Of a DNA stretch of 64,000 nt, positions 53,364-62,293 are shown in pieces (position 1 is the stretch's first letter; every line of letters starts with the position of its first letter). The stretch is from contig CAZSMC010000009.1 of NCBI GenBank assembly GCA_964607755.1, positions 1-64,000 of the forward strand, read 5' to 3'. The translations under genes were made by a program, and so were the position numbers. The notes beneath the pieces were generated by a model, which had not been told where the DNA came from, did not search any database, and saw only the letters and a list, made by a program, of their open reading frames with translations. The stretch is from CAZSMC01 sp964607755 (GTDB lineage: Bacteria; Zhuqueibacterota; Zhuqueibacteria; Residuimicrobiales; Krinioviventaceae).

Positions 53364-53725
53364 CCTGATTCTTTCGAAATTAATAACTATTATACTCATG
53401 ATAAATTTCATGATGTGGGGATAAGATGTATTTTATAAAAAGGAGCACAGCCCAATTCGAAGACAGGCAAGACAGCGTGTTGATTTGGGATATTGCTGTG
53501 CGTTTAAATAATATCCTGACTACTTGTCATCTTGCAATAACAAAAAGTCTGAAAAATAATTGGCCTAAATTGTTCTTCCGTAATTCCACATTGATAAAAA
53601 ATTTTTATTGGAATTTAGTCAATAATTTACCGGATGCCTCAAGTTCTGCTAATTGGTAAATTATTCGTGTCTCTTATTCTACTATTTTTTCTTTGATAGC
53701 CAGTAAAATATTCAGGAGTACAATC
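53364..53725. other. Intergenic stretch
   Basis: A 77-codon frame (53426-53659) has a GGGGAT site but no recognisable domain and AT-rich, low-complexity content; I do not accept it as a gene. No terminator or repeat stands out. The AGGAG at 53714 belongs to the next gene. Confidence 0.5.
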
Positions 53726-54439
53726 ATGAGAAGTAAAAGTGTTGTTACACTGCTTGCCGTTCTGATTTTTACCGTTCATCTGTCTGCCCAGGAAGAGAAA
53801 ATTCCTGCCGGTCATGATGCGAAAGGCATTTACGAATATAGTGATTTCGAAAAGCCGGAAGCCTGCTACAGTTGCCATGTGGACATTTACATGCAGTGGA
53901 CACAAGCCATGATGTCGAAAGCTTATACTCATCACTGGGATGAAATCGAATACTTTGATCTGGCTGTACCACACGCTGAAAAAGACCCGGAAATGAAACC
54001 GGTTGTGGACGGCTGCAACGGATGTCATGCACCGCTGGCTTTTCTGGCCGGCGATCTCACACCGCCGCGGCCNNNNNNNNNNNNNNNNNNNNNNNNNNNN
54101 NNNNNNNNNNNNNNNNNNNNNNNNNNNNNNNNNNNNNNNNNNNNNNNNNNNNNNNNNNNNNNNNNNNNNNNNTTTGATCCCCAGGGCCGGATGACGATCA
54201 TGCAGTGGAACACCAAATCATTGGGTGTGGATTACCGTATCGGTCCGCGAGAGACAAAAACAGAAACGTATATTTGGCGGATGCCGGAAGATATTCCTGT
54301 CGGTAAAATCACTTTTAAAGCACAACTCAATTACCGCAAGCTGGTCAAGCCGGTTGCTGAGTTTCTTGATGTGCCGGAAGAGGAAAGCAAAATTATGTAC
54401 GTCAACTCGACAACCACATGGATTGAAGTGTATGAATAA
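53726..54439 (+). CDS. Exported multiheme cytochrome c, interrupted by a gap
   Basis: From ATG 53726 (AGGAG 8 bases upstream). Signal peptide VVTLLAVLIFTVHLSAQ, then two c-type heme sites, CYSCH (about residue 53) and CNGCH (about 96), with HH and isolated His between that could be distal ligands. The part after the gap (54173 on) is a beta-rich tail without heme: FDPQGRMTIMQWNTKSLGV and YIWRMPEDIPVGKITFKAQL. Further hemes may lie in the missing sequence. Resembles the cytochrome c554-like family. The next gene is a heme-bearing outer-membrane barrel, suggesting a joint electron path across the envelope. Confidence 0.82.
   Translation: MRSKSVVTLLAVLIFTVHLSAQEEKIPAGHDAKGIYEYSDFEKPEACYSCHVDIYMQWTQAMMSKAYTHHWDEIEYFDLAVPHAEKDPEMKPVVDGCNGCHAPLAFLAGDLTPPRXXXXXXXXXXXXXXXXXXXXXXXXXXXXXXXXXXFDPQGRMTIMQWNTKSLGVDYRIGPRETKTETYIWRMPEDIPVGKITFKAQLNYRKLVKPVAEFLDVPEEESKIMYVNSTTTWIEVYE
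54073..54172. other. Assembly gap (100 N)
   Basis: Inside the cytochrome gene. The frame happens to stay open across 100 N but true length is unknown. Confidence 0.95.
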
Positions 54440-54493
54440 ACCTAATAAACAAATATCGTAATGAACAGCCCTACAAAATAAGGAGGCACGGAC

Positions 54494-55711
54494 ATGAACC
54501 GAAAATACTGGATAGCGAGTCTTTTTCTCCTCGTATTTATTTTTACAATCGTTATTGAAGCACAGGCCGTCCCGGCATTTGCCAGAAAGTACAAACTGTC
54601 TTGCAGCACATGTCACGCTCCGTTTCCCAAACTAAAACCGTATGGTGATAATTTCGCCGGCGCAGGATTCATTTTGGACGAAGAGGAGAGCGAACGTTAC
54701 TATGTATCCGCTGGTGATGAAATCCTCTGGCTCAACCGGACTTTTCCGGTCGCGGCCCGGCTCGAAGGTTACGGCCAATATGACCAGGATCATGATGTCG
54801 AAAGTGATTTGCAAACCCCTTACGGCCTAAAACTCATGTCCGGGGGAACGCTGTACAAAAATATCGGCTATTATTTCTATTTTTACATGGATGAAAGAGG
54901 TGAGGTAGCAGGTGTTGAAGATGCCTATGTGCATTTTGATAATGTCTTTAAATCCAATCTGGACATCATGGTTGGACAGTTCCAAACCTCGGATCCGCTG
55001 ATGAAACGGGAGTTGCGTCTAACCTACGAAGATTACGAAATCTACACGAGAAGTGTTGGCTTGTCGTACACAAACCTTACTTATGATCGGGGTGTCATGC
55101 TCGTTTACGGCATTGAACAGACCGGTACTGATCTGATTGGCATGATCGTCAACGGCAACGGTAAAGTTGAATCCGGGGGGGATCATAAATTTGATTTCGA
55201 CACCAATAAAAATTTTGGTCTTCGTGTCAATCAAGGCGTCGGTTCACTTGGCTCGATAGGACTCTTTTATTACAATGGTGCAGAGCAAAAGGGCAATATT
55301 GCGAACAAGATTACGTACTGGGGACCAGATATCAGTGTCAATGCCGGGCCTCTGGAATTGACAGCCCAATATATAGTTCGAGAAGATTCTTCTCCCCTGT
55401 TTGGCTCCTGGGATGTGCTACAGGACATTCAGACAAACGGTATTGTGGCAGAACTTATCTTTTCACCTTATCCTGACAGACCCAGATGGTACCTGACGGC
55501 GCTTTATAACCGGATCGAGTCAGATCTGGACGATCTCAGTGATAAAGCCATTGAATATGCCGGCATGAATCTCGATCCGTTGGCATACCACACAGCAACA
55601 TTCAGCGGCACCTATCTGCTGGCGCGTAATCTCAGATTGCTCTGTGAATATACTTACGATTTGGAATATGAAACAAACAGAATTACAGTGGGATTTGTAA
55701 CTGGAATGTAA
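54494..55711 (+). CDS. Outer-membrane beta-barrel with N-terminal c-type heme site
   Basis: 405 residues, AAGGAGG upstream. Signal peptide (IASLFLLVFIFTIVIEAQA), then PAFARKYKLSCSTCHAPFPK carrying one CxxCH heme-attachment motif, then a long series of amphipathic strands typical of a porin (LMSGGTLYKNIGYYFYFYMD, DIMVGQFQTSDPLMKRELRL, GSIGLFYYNGAEQKG). It ends at a strand (NRITVGFVTGM). A heme at the N-terminus of a barrel would sit in the periplasm or plug the pore. It is 54 bases after the multiheme cytochrome gene, so both are likely expressed together. Confidence 0.83.
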   Translation: MNRKYWIASLFLLVFIFTIVIEAQAVPAFARKYKLSCSTCHAPFPKLKPYGDNFAGAGFILDEEESERYYVSAGDEILWLNRTFPVAARLEGYGQYDQDHDVESDLQTPYGLKLMSGGTLYKNIGYYFYFYMDERGEVAGVEDAYVHFDNVFKSNLDIMVGQFQTSDPLMKRELRLTYEDYEIYTRSVGLSYTNLTYDRGVMLVYGIEQTGTDLIGMIVNGNGKVESGGDHKFDFDTNKNFGLRVNQGVGSLGSIGLFYYNGAEQKGNIANKITYWGPDISVNAGPLELTAQYIVREDSSPLFGSWDVLQDIQTNGIVAELIFSPYPDRPRWYLTALYNRIESDLDDLSDKAIEYAGMNLDPLAYHTATFSGTYLLARNLRLLCEYTYDLEYETNRITVGFVTGM

Positions 55712-55742
55712 CGAACTTTTTCATAGCTCCTTTTCATTGAGT

Positions 55743-55773
55743 AAATGCCCGGGTTGCGGTCCGGGCATTTTTT
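55743..55773 (+). terminator. Rho-independent terminator after the heme-barrel gene
   Basis: Stem AAATGCCCGG / CCGGGCATTT (55743-55752, 55761-55770) with an 8-base loop and a T-run to 55773. It may also serve the convergent minus-strand gene that stops at 55772, though the opposite side has no long U-tract. Confidence 0.85.
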
Positions 55774-56446
55774 ATAAATACGTTTTGGGCAAAGCCCGAA
55801 ATCTGGCAACAATCAGTCTCATATCTTCCCGGGTTTTGGGATAATCTTCGGCGGTTGTTTGACTCAAAATAACAAAAATCCATGGAGAGCGTTGTAAAAC
55901 AGTAAGCACCCACACCGGCCTCAACAACGAGTTGGCTGGCAAAGCGACGCCAAAATACGCTCCATCGAGTACCGGATGAACTGCCGTTGTCACCGGTTTA
56001 AAGATCGTTGCCAGCTCGCCTTCTTTTTCGTACCGTTTTAAAACCTCCGCAAGCAATTGAATGGCTATTTCCTGACTGGTGGAATTTTCTGCGTACAGCA
56101 CACCAAAACGGCTTGCCATTGTTTTTTGCGAATCCGGCGGGACATTTATTTCCAGCATCCAGCGGATTTGCGCAAACAGTGCCGAATCCGCTGTGACCGG
56201 ATGCAAAACGGTGTCCCGGCTTATGATGTGCATCGGCCATTCTGGCGAAGGCGGTCGCATGGTCAAGTGAAACGGCAAGTTAACATAATGGCTGTCAACA
56301 ATGGCAATGCGTTGACCAGGCGGCATTTTTTCTGTTACTTGCAGTGGCTGCACTGAATGTTGCATCTGCAGTATGATAGCAAAAATAGCGACCAAACTGA
56401 CCAGCAATATAAGAATCGGAAAGATGATGGACTGACGTTTATTCAT
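55772..56446 (-). CDS. Membrane-anchored hypothetical protein
   Basis: 224 residues. One N-terminal transmembrane helix (IIFPILILLVSLVAIFAIIL) and a periplasmic domain of about 190 residues with no recognised family; VWVLTVLQRSPWIFVIL suggests a mixed alpha/beta fold with a buried strand. The start overlaps the end of the PfkB kinase gene by 8 bases, so it is the last gene of the envelope operon. Confidence 0.7.
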   Translation of the reverse strand: MNKRQSIIFPILILLVSLVAIFAIILQMQHSVQPLQVTEKMPPGQRIAIVDSHYVNLPFHLTMRPPSPEWPMHIISRDTVLHPVTADSALFAQIRWMLEINVPPDSQKTMASRFGVLYAENSTSQEIAIQLLAEVLKRYEKEGELATIFKPVTTAVHPVLDGAYFGVALPANSLLRPVWVLTVLQRSPWIFVILSQTTAEDYPKTREDMRLIVARFRALPKTYL

Positions 56447-57344
56447 CGCTTGATTTTGGCTTGAGTTTATCGAGATCGCTCGCCGTCCAGGTGGATACGG
56501 CGCCTTTTTGCGTGGTCACAAAAGCGCCCAGACGGTTGGCAAAATCTGCTATTTCTTCCAGAAAAGCTCGTTCAAGGTGCTTTATTATCAATCCCGCAGC
56601 AAACGCATCTCCGGCGCCCGTGGTGTCCACAACCTTGACATTGAACCCGGGATGCTTTTCTACTTCTGTTTCCGTCACCATATAACAACCCCGGTCACCA
56701 AGGGTTATAGCTGCAAGTTTAATATTATAATCTCGCATTAAAAACCTCAAAAAAGTGACATTGTCATCTTGCGAGCCGAGTGCACTTTTGAGCTGCTCAA
56801 GTTCATCTTTATTCAGCTTGATGATTGACGCATATTTCAGTGACTGCGTCACAGCTTCTTTGGTGGAATCGTCCCATCCCCGAATATTGATATCGAACAT
56901 TTTGACAGCCGCATCAGCCTCGTCCAGAAACGCCTGGATGGCTTTGCGGGATGTGGCATTTCGCTGCGCAAGCGTGCCGAAAAGGACGGCATCAATTTTA
57001 TTTACCATCTTTTTCCAGGACGAATCGTAATTCATGTAATCAAAAGCGACATTTTCTGTGCATTCAAATTGAGGTATACCTTTGTCATCAATTTTAACGT
57101 GAACAGTGCCGGTGGGTTTTTCAGAATCCTGTTGAACAGTGTCGGTTGATAATTTCATTTTATTAAGCAGCATTAAAAGTTCTGTTCCTAATTCGTCCTT
57201 TCCAACCCGGCTCATCACAATGCCCTTATGACCGGCCTGAACCACATGAGCAGCAAAATTTGCTGGTGCTCCGCCTAAATATTTCTGATCATCATAAATA
57301 TCCCACAGCACCTCGCCAAGTCCGGCGATTGTAAATGAATTCAT
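56439..57344 (-). CDS. PfkB-family carbohydrate kinase (fructokinase-like)
   Basis: 301 residues. Ribokinase fold with GLGEVLWDIYDDQKYLGGAP then ANFAAHVVQAGHK (substrate loop), GTVHVKIDDKGIPQFE, and the anion-hole/catalytic Asp motif VDTTGAGDAFAAGLI. The GEVLWD start is typical of fructokinases, so it probably makes fructose 6-phosphate, but substrate is not proven. Twenty bases after PBP1A. Confidence 0.88.
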   Translation of the reverse strand: MNSFTIAGLGEVLWDIYDDQKYLGGAPANFAAHVVQAGHKGIVMSRVGKDELGTELLMLLNKMKLSTDTVQQDSEKPTGTVHVKIDDKGIPQFECTENVAFDYMNYDSSWKKMVNKIDAVLFGTLAQRNATSRKAIQAFLDEADAAVKMFDINIRGWDDSTKEAVTQSLKYASIIKLNKDELEQLKSALGSQDDNVTFLRFLMRDYNIKLAAITLGDRGCYMVTETEVEKHPGFNVKVVDTTGAGDAFAAGLIIKHLERAFLEEIADFANRLGAFVTTQKGAVSTWTASDLDKLKPKSSDE

Positions 57345-57363
57345 ACTAAACCCCTTTCAGTAT

Positions 57364-59322
57364 TTATCGTGTACGACGTCGCACAGCGACCGGAAGACCT
57401 TCATTATATGTTGAAACCTCTTCTCCGGTAGTTGGATTAACTTTAATAAATTGAATGCCTGGAGGAATGGGAAAATCAGCATAAGGTTTGTTTTTTAACG
57501 CCTGCTTCATAAAAATAGTCCAAATGGGCAGCGCACCGTGAGCGCCTGTCACGCCCCTGCCGTATTTGGTACGCATTTGCCGGTTGTCATCAAAACCGAC
57601 CCATACCGCGCATACCAGATTTGGAGTAAAGCCAATGAACCAGGCATCGCGATAATCATTGGTGGTGCCGGTTTTGCCGGCACAGGGACGGTAAAATCCG
57701 CGCGACCGCACGGCCTGGCCGGTTCCCATCTCTATCACGCTTCGCAGCATGTCAACCATAACATAACACGTTTGAGGATCCACAACCCGGCGACTTTTCA
57801 TTTCGTGCTTTTGCAGCATTTTATTCTCGGACAGATCAATCTGCCGGATCATAAACGGTTTCCGGTGGACGCCCTGATTGGCCAGCGTCCCATAGGCGGA
57901 TGCCATCTCTTTTGGTGATACACCTGTAGCGCCAAGAGCGAGCGAATAATGCGGCTTTAACTCGCTGGTGATTCCCATTTTCTTTGCATAGTCGACCACT
58001 GTTTCAGGCCCGACTCTGTCGATCAATTTGGCAGCGATTACATTCACAGATTTTGCCAGCGCCATCTTCAAGGTGAGTGGACCAATGAAATCTTTTTCGT
58101 AATTCTGTGGCTCCCAAACCTGATCGTAAATCTGAAACGAAACCGGCTCATCGACCATGACAGTCGTTGGATTAACAAGATTTTTATCCAGCGCAGCCAG
58201 ATAAGTAAACATTTTGAACGACGACCCGGGCGACCGTTCTTGAGCAACAGCCCGGTTATAAGGCGCGCGTTGCGGATCGCGCCCACCGATCATCGCTTTG
58301 ATAGCACCGGTTTGCGGATCGATGGCAACAAGAGCTGCCTGAGGGTAATTTAACTTTTCCTCCCAGGATGCCGAGTCGTACGGGGCCAGTCCAAGCATAT
58401 CGTCCAGTTCAACCAGTCCTTCTTTAACCGCCTGGCTGGCCGTGTATTGATAAGAACTGTTCAGCGTGGTTTGAATCAGCAAACCGCCGTACATTACGGC
58501 ATTTCGGCCGTATTCGTTGCTTGCCTCTTTAATGACCTGGTTGACAAAATAATCGGCGTGACCGTAAAGATCGTAAATTCGTTTAAAATCAAGCGGCTTT
58601 GTCTTTGCTTGCTCGCGCTCTTTGTCTGTAATATAATTTTCCTCGTGCATTCTTTTCAGGACAAAGGCCTGGCGTTCATTGGCAATCTCTGGATTTTTAT
58701 AAGGATTGTATCGGGCCGGCCATCTGGGGATGCCAGCCAGCATGGAAGCTTCTGCCAGAGTAAGTTCATCAGCATGTTTGGAAAAATAAGTTTGCGCTGC
58801 CAGTTCGATGCCGTAAATCCCAGAACCGAAATCAATTTGATTGACATAGGCTTCTAAAATTTCGTCTTTGGTAAACTGCTGCTCGATCTGCAGAGTGACA
58901 AACACTTCTTGTATCTTTCGCAAATAAGAACGCCTGAATGTAAAAAAAAGATTTTTTGCCAACTGTTGAGTAATCGTGCTTCCGCCCTGTACCACCCGGC
59001 CATGACGAATATTGGTAAAAATGGCACGCAGCAATCCGCGTTTACTGATCCCGTGATGTGAATAAAAATCGTCATCCTCCAGCGCCAAAACCGCGCGAAG
59101 AAAGGCTTCCGAAATGTCTTCCAAAGGAACGACCTGTCGATTGGACAACATTTGAATCAATCGTCCCTGATCGTCATAGATTTTTGTCGGAGTGCTCAGA
59201 GCGATTCGATTCAGATCGTCCGGAATGCGGGGCAATCGAATAACCGCAATAGCTCCTATGACAAAAATTAAAATAACCAGCCCAAGTACAATTTTGCCTA
59301 TAATCCTTTTCAAATTATTCAT
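57364..59322 (-). CDS. Bifunctional penicillin-binding protein 1A
   Basis: About 652 residues from ATG 59322, whose ATGAATAA overlaps the preceding stop; a TTG four codons upstream is less likely. N-terminal membrane helix (IVLGLVILIFVIGAIAVI), glycosyltransferase GT51 domain with ALEDDDFYSHHGISKRG (catalytic Glu) and VVQGGSTITQQLAKNLFF, then a transpeptidase domain with the SxxK serine in RSPGSSFKMFTYL, SxN in AKSVNVIAAKL and AGKTGTTNDYRDAWF. It polymerises and cross-links peptidoglycan on the periplasmic face. No C-terminal extension. Confidence 0.94.
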   Translation of the reverse strand: MNNLKRIIGKIVLGLVILIFVIGAIAVIRLPRIPDDLNRIALSTPTKIYDDQGRLIQMLSNRQVVPLEDISEAFLRAVLALEDDDFYSHHGISKRGLLRAIFTNIRHGRVVQGGSTITQQLAKNLFFTFRRSYLRKIQEVFVTLQIEQQFTKDEILEAYVNQIDFGSGIYGIELAAQTYFSKHADELTLAEASMLAGIPRWPARYNPYKNPEIANERQAFVLKRMHEENYITDKEREQAKTKPLDFKRIYDLYGHADYFVNQVIKEASNEYGRNAVMYGGLLIQTTLNSSYQYTASQAVKEGLVELDDMLGLAPYDSASWEEKLNYPQAALVAIDPQTGAIKAMIGGRDPQRAPYNRAVAQERSPGSSFKMFTYLAALDKNLVNPTTVMVDEPVSFQIYDQVWEPQNYEKDFIGPLTLKMALAKSVNVIAAKLIDRVGPETVVDYAKKMGITSELKPHYSLALGATGVSPKEMASAYGTLANQGVHRKPFMIRQIDLSENKMLQKHEMKSRRVVDPQTCYVMVDMLRSVIEMGTGQAVRSRGFYRPCAGKTGTTNDYRDAWFIGFTPNLVCAVWVGFDDNRQMRTKYGRGVTGAHGALPIWTIFMKQALKNKPYADFPIPPGIQFIKVNPTTGEEVSTYNEGLPVAVRRRTR

Positions 59323-60211
59323 CTTTTTTCTCAACCGGCAGGTCCAGTGGTGAAATGTCTTTATTTTTATTGATCTCTTTTATTAAATAACCGATGGCAA
59401 TTTCAGAGGCATACATCTCGTATACCTTTGTTTCGCCATTGGCATCGACTTTAAAAACGATTTTAACGCCTTGTTCACGAACATAAGGAGAAATGCCGAC
59501 CTGTTGCAACGACTTGCCCCATTGCACCAGTTTGTAAGGATCATTCACAATCTGTAACTGATAGGCTCTGGACAGATTCTCAAACGCATCAAAAAATGTT
59601 AAAGCTGAAACAACCCGTCCTTCGAATTCGTCCTTTTCAGCTAACACAGACGAGGGTGCCCCGTCTTCGGACTCTAATGCTTGCCGCCTAATGATATTTT
59701 CATAAAGTAAATTGTCATAACCATCCAAAAAATCGATAACAATTTGATCGTCGGTGCGTGAAAAACGGACAGACTGCCAGTCCGGATTCCGGTCTAACCG
59801 GATAAACTCGAGAGGGTCCAACAATGTTTTGGAATGATGAATGGGTATTGACTTGTAAAACATGGTGAATTCTTCTATAGTCATAGTATAAGAATCACGC
59901 ATAGAGAGCGCGGCGAGCAAATCGTCCACCCGCCTGATGGGCTGCTGATTCTCCTGTTCCGGTGTTTTTTCAATTTCGTTGACAGTAAGAGAACCGGATT
60001 GATCCTTTTCTTCCTCTTCCCATAAACGCCCGGTTTTCGGGCGAATCGGATTGGTCCATAACAGGAACCTGCCGACAGCGATCTCGAAAATATCGAAAAA
60101 GATTTCAGCAACCAGAAAAATAACAATGATCAACACCCATGGCTTCCATCCGGATGATGATGTTTTGTTTTTGCGCATGTTTATATTTCTGTTTTTACGT
60201 TGAATGGTCAT
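59315..60211 (-). CDS. Single-pass periplasmic hypothetical protein
   Basis: 298 residues (or 287 from ATG 60178). One membrane helix (WVLIIVIFLVAEIFFDIFEI), an acidic linker (LWEEEEKDQSGSL) and a periplasmic domain with no recognised family (KVDANGETKVYEMYASEIAI). The start directly follows the stop of the M50 protease gene, and its end overlaps PBP1A, so it is embedded between a regulated-proteolysis enzyme and a peptidoglycan synthase. A role in controlling either is inference. Confidence 0.7.
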   Translation of the reverse strand: MTIQRKNRNINMRKNKTSSSGWKPWVLIIVIFLVAEIFFDIFEIAVGRFLLWTNPIRPKTGRLWEEEEKDQSGSLTVNEIEKTPEQENQQPIRRVDDLLAALSMRDSYTMTIEEFTMFYKSIPIHHSKTLLDPLEFIRLDRNPDWQSVRFSRTDDQIVIDFLDGYDNLLYENIIRRQALESEDGAPSSVLAEKDEFEGRVVSALTFFDAFENLSRAYQLQIVNDPYKLVQWGKSLQQVGISPYVREQGVKIVFKVDANGETKVYEMYASEIAIGYLIKEINKNKDISPLDLPVEKKDE

Positions 60212-61111
60212 TTATGGTTGCATAAACTGAAAAGGTTCTGGTATAAAACACAAGATAAAGATAACAAAAACTACATAGGCAAGCAAGCGTCTATTTTTAT
60301 CCAAAGGAGTATAATCATCTATTGGCGCCGGATGCCGTCGGCCGAGGAACAGCAAAATGATGAACAGCAATCCCCAGCCGGGATAATTAATTGTAGCCAC
60401 ACCCAGACCGGCAAGAAAAATATATGTGCCGGTTTTACCGCGCTTGCCGAACATGCTATAATAAACATGCCCGCCATCCAGTTGACCGATTGGCAACAAA
60501 TTCAGCGCAGTGACAAACAGTCCCACCCAACCGGCATAAGCTAAAGGATGGAGCACAACTTGGTAACTTTGCGGAACATTACCAATAGCAACGGATGAAA
60601 TAATTTTATACATCAATGATTCGCCTAAATAAAATCCGGTTCCAGCGGTTTCTGTTTCAGCAACAATATCAGACATAACAATGCCAAAATACAGGGCTGG
60701 CAATGACAGAGCGAGTCCGGCTAACGGACCGGCCACACCAATATCGAACAATGCCTTGCGGTTGGGAATTCTGCCGCGCATCTGAATGACAGCGCCAAGC
60801 GTGCCAAACGGGTTTAGCAACGGAAATGGTATAAAAAACGGCAATGTTGCCGGTACATTGTATTTCCGGCACATGAGATAATGGCCCATTTCGTGAGTGA
60901 ATAATATGGCAATGACCGGAAGCGCATACCATAGTCCGCCTGTTAAATAGGTTGAAAAAACAGTGAGAACGAATAATATTATATTTACTTTTGGTTTGTT
61001 CGCAGGTAATGGTTTTATTCGAAACCTGAATTTTCGTCGTTGCGGAAACGAATAATCATTTTCATCAGCAAAAGATGGATATGTATAGCTCTTTTCAATG
61101 GGATCCTGCAT
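60212..61111 (-). CDS. Site-2-protease family (M50) membrane metalloprotease
   Basis: 299 residues, at least five membrane segments. Zinc motif HEMGHYLMCRKYNVPATLPF in the first helix region (His-Glu-x2-His) and the third-ligand motif LLPIGQLDGGHVYY late in the chain; no PDZ domain is evident. Resembles the cyanobacterial/plant EGY or archaeal-type S2P. These cut membrane-embedded regulators, for instance anti-sigma factors. Six bases downstream of the SAM hydrolase gene. Confidence 0.9.
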   Translation of the reverse strand: MQDPIEKSYTYPSFADENDYSFPQRRKFRFRIKPLPANKPKVNIILFVLTVFSTYLTGGLWYALPVIAILFTHEMGHYLMCRKYNVPATLPFFIPFPLLNPFGTLGAVIQMRGRIPNRKALFDIGVAGPLAGLALSLPALYFGIVMSDIVAETETAGTGFYLGESLMYKIISSVAIGNVPQSYQVVLHPLAYAGWVGLFVTALNLLPIGQLDGGHVYYSMFGKRGKTGTYIFLAGLGVATINYPGWGLLFIILLFLGRRHPAPIDDYTPLDKNRRLLAYVVFVIFILCFIPEPFQFMQP

Positions 61112-61117
61112 GAAACC

Positions 61118-61927
61118 TCACATTGCTTTCAATTTTACAATTAATTCATCTCCCTTTGTAACGCCAAGCTCTTCAGATGCGTTCCCATTTCGGACAGCTA
61201 TTTCAAGATGTTTGTGGCTTCCCACAAGGACAAGAGGTTCGCCTGTTTTTACGTTTCCATAAGTCGTTTTTATCTCTGAGAATTTTTTCTTTTTAAATTG
61301 TAGATTTTGCACGTTGTTTAAATTGATCATATCTGCTGGAATGTTTGAAATGCAGTTCCCGAATCCATCGATATATTCGATCCGTCCTTTGATAGTGTTT
61401 TTTTCTTTTTTTGGTTTATAGAGTTCACCGCGGTCGTAATCTGTGATCGTCTGTCCGAAACACCGCAGCGCTATACCCATAGACAAGTTCGCCGCCACAG
61501 GAGCAAAAATGTCTCTGCCATGAAAAGTTGTGCTTATTTCCGGCAGCCAATATGTTGATTCGGTGAGCGAAATGACTTTGACATTAGAGTGGCGGTCATA
61601 AATATACTTGAGCACGCCATTATCCGGGGCTATGAAATAATAATCACTCGCCTGCACGGCAAGAATCCGCCGATCTGTGCCCACACCGGGATCAACCACA
61701 ATCGTATTGATTGTTCCCCGGGGAAAAAAAGAATAGGACTGGTAAAGCACGAAAGCAGCAGCATCGATATCGCCCTGGGGGATATCATGCGTCAAATCTA
61801 CCACTTTTACCTGAGAATTCACACTCAGCATCACGCCCTTCATTATTCCGAGGTAAGGAGACCCGGCTCCGAAATCTGTCAACAGTGTAATTGTCGACAG
61901 ATTTATACCATCCCCAACAGTTGGCAT
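61118..61927 (-). CDS. SAM hydroxide adenosyltransferase (DUF62)
   Basis: 269 residues; AGGAG 9 bases before the ATG. N-terminal domain with TLLTDFGAGSPYLGIMKGVM, VDLTHDIPQGDIDAAAFVL and VVDPGVGTDRRILAV; C-terminal barrel with RIEYIDGFGNCISNI. Family members hydrolyse SAM to adenosine and methionine with a water-derived hydroxide; halogenases of the same fold are rare. The Asp-Arg-His set for hydroxide activity appears intact (DFG, TDRR, THD). Confidence 0.92.
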   Translation of the reverse strand: MPTVGDGINLSTITLLTDFGAGSPYLGIMKGVMLSVNSQVKVVDLTHDIPQGDIDAAAFVLYQSYSFFPRGTINTIVVDPGVGTDRRILAVQASDYYFIAPDNGVLKYIYDRHSNVKVISLTESTYWLPEISTTFHGRDIFAPVAANLSMGIALRCFGQTITDYDRGELYKPKKEKNTIKGRIEYIDGFGNCISNIPADMINLNNVQNLQFKKKKFSEIKTTYGNVKTGEPLVLVGSHKHLEIAVRNGNASEELGVTKGDELIVKLKAM

Positions 61928-61937
61928 GTCTCATCTC

Positions 61938-62293
61938 CTAAAACAGTTCACAATAATTTTGAAAATCCCGATCGCTCATATATCCCTGTTTGTGTAAAAT
62001 GCAAGCGAACACCTCTGCATCTTCGTAGATCGTCTGGCCTTGAACTCATAGATAAAGAGATTCGATCATTTTGCGCTGATCCATAAAACGATGCGACAAA
62101 AAGTAAACCGCAAGTTAAAAGACCAGCGGGTCATATCGCTGCAAAAATCGTCCAAATAGAGATTTTTAATCACCCTTTCATAAAAAGGCTGCAGGGCAAA
62201 TCTCTCACTAATTTGTGACGTTAACGTTGTTTTGCCAACACCAATGTTTCCGGCAATGGATAATAAAAATGTCGCTCTGTCAAAAGAGGTCAT
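61938..62293 (-). pseudogene. Decayed deoxynucleoside kinase (deoxyadenosine/deoxyguanosine kinase type)
   Basis: It starts well: LLSIAGNIGVGKTTLTSQIS (P-loop), PFYERVIKNLYLDDF and MTRWSFNLRFTF. After that the frame is lost by one base in a T-run near 62100; the next frame reads FLSHRFMDQRKMIES and meets a TGA, beyond which the same frame continues QGQTIYEDAEVFACILHKQG and SDRDFQNYCELF to a TAG at 61938. About 80 C-terminal residues are missing. The SAM hydrolase ribosome site begins inside its end. Sequencing error could explain one defect but not all three. Confidence 0.8.

Noticed and set aside
53426..53659. 77-codon plus-strand frame before the cytochrome gene
   Set aside because: No domain, no partner and biased composition; the GGGGAT site alone is not enough.
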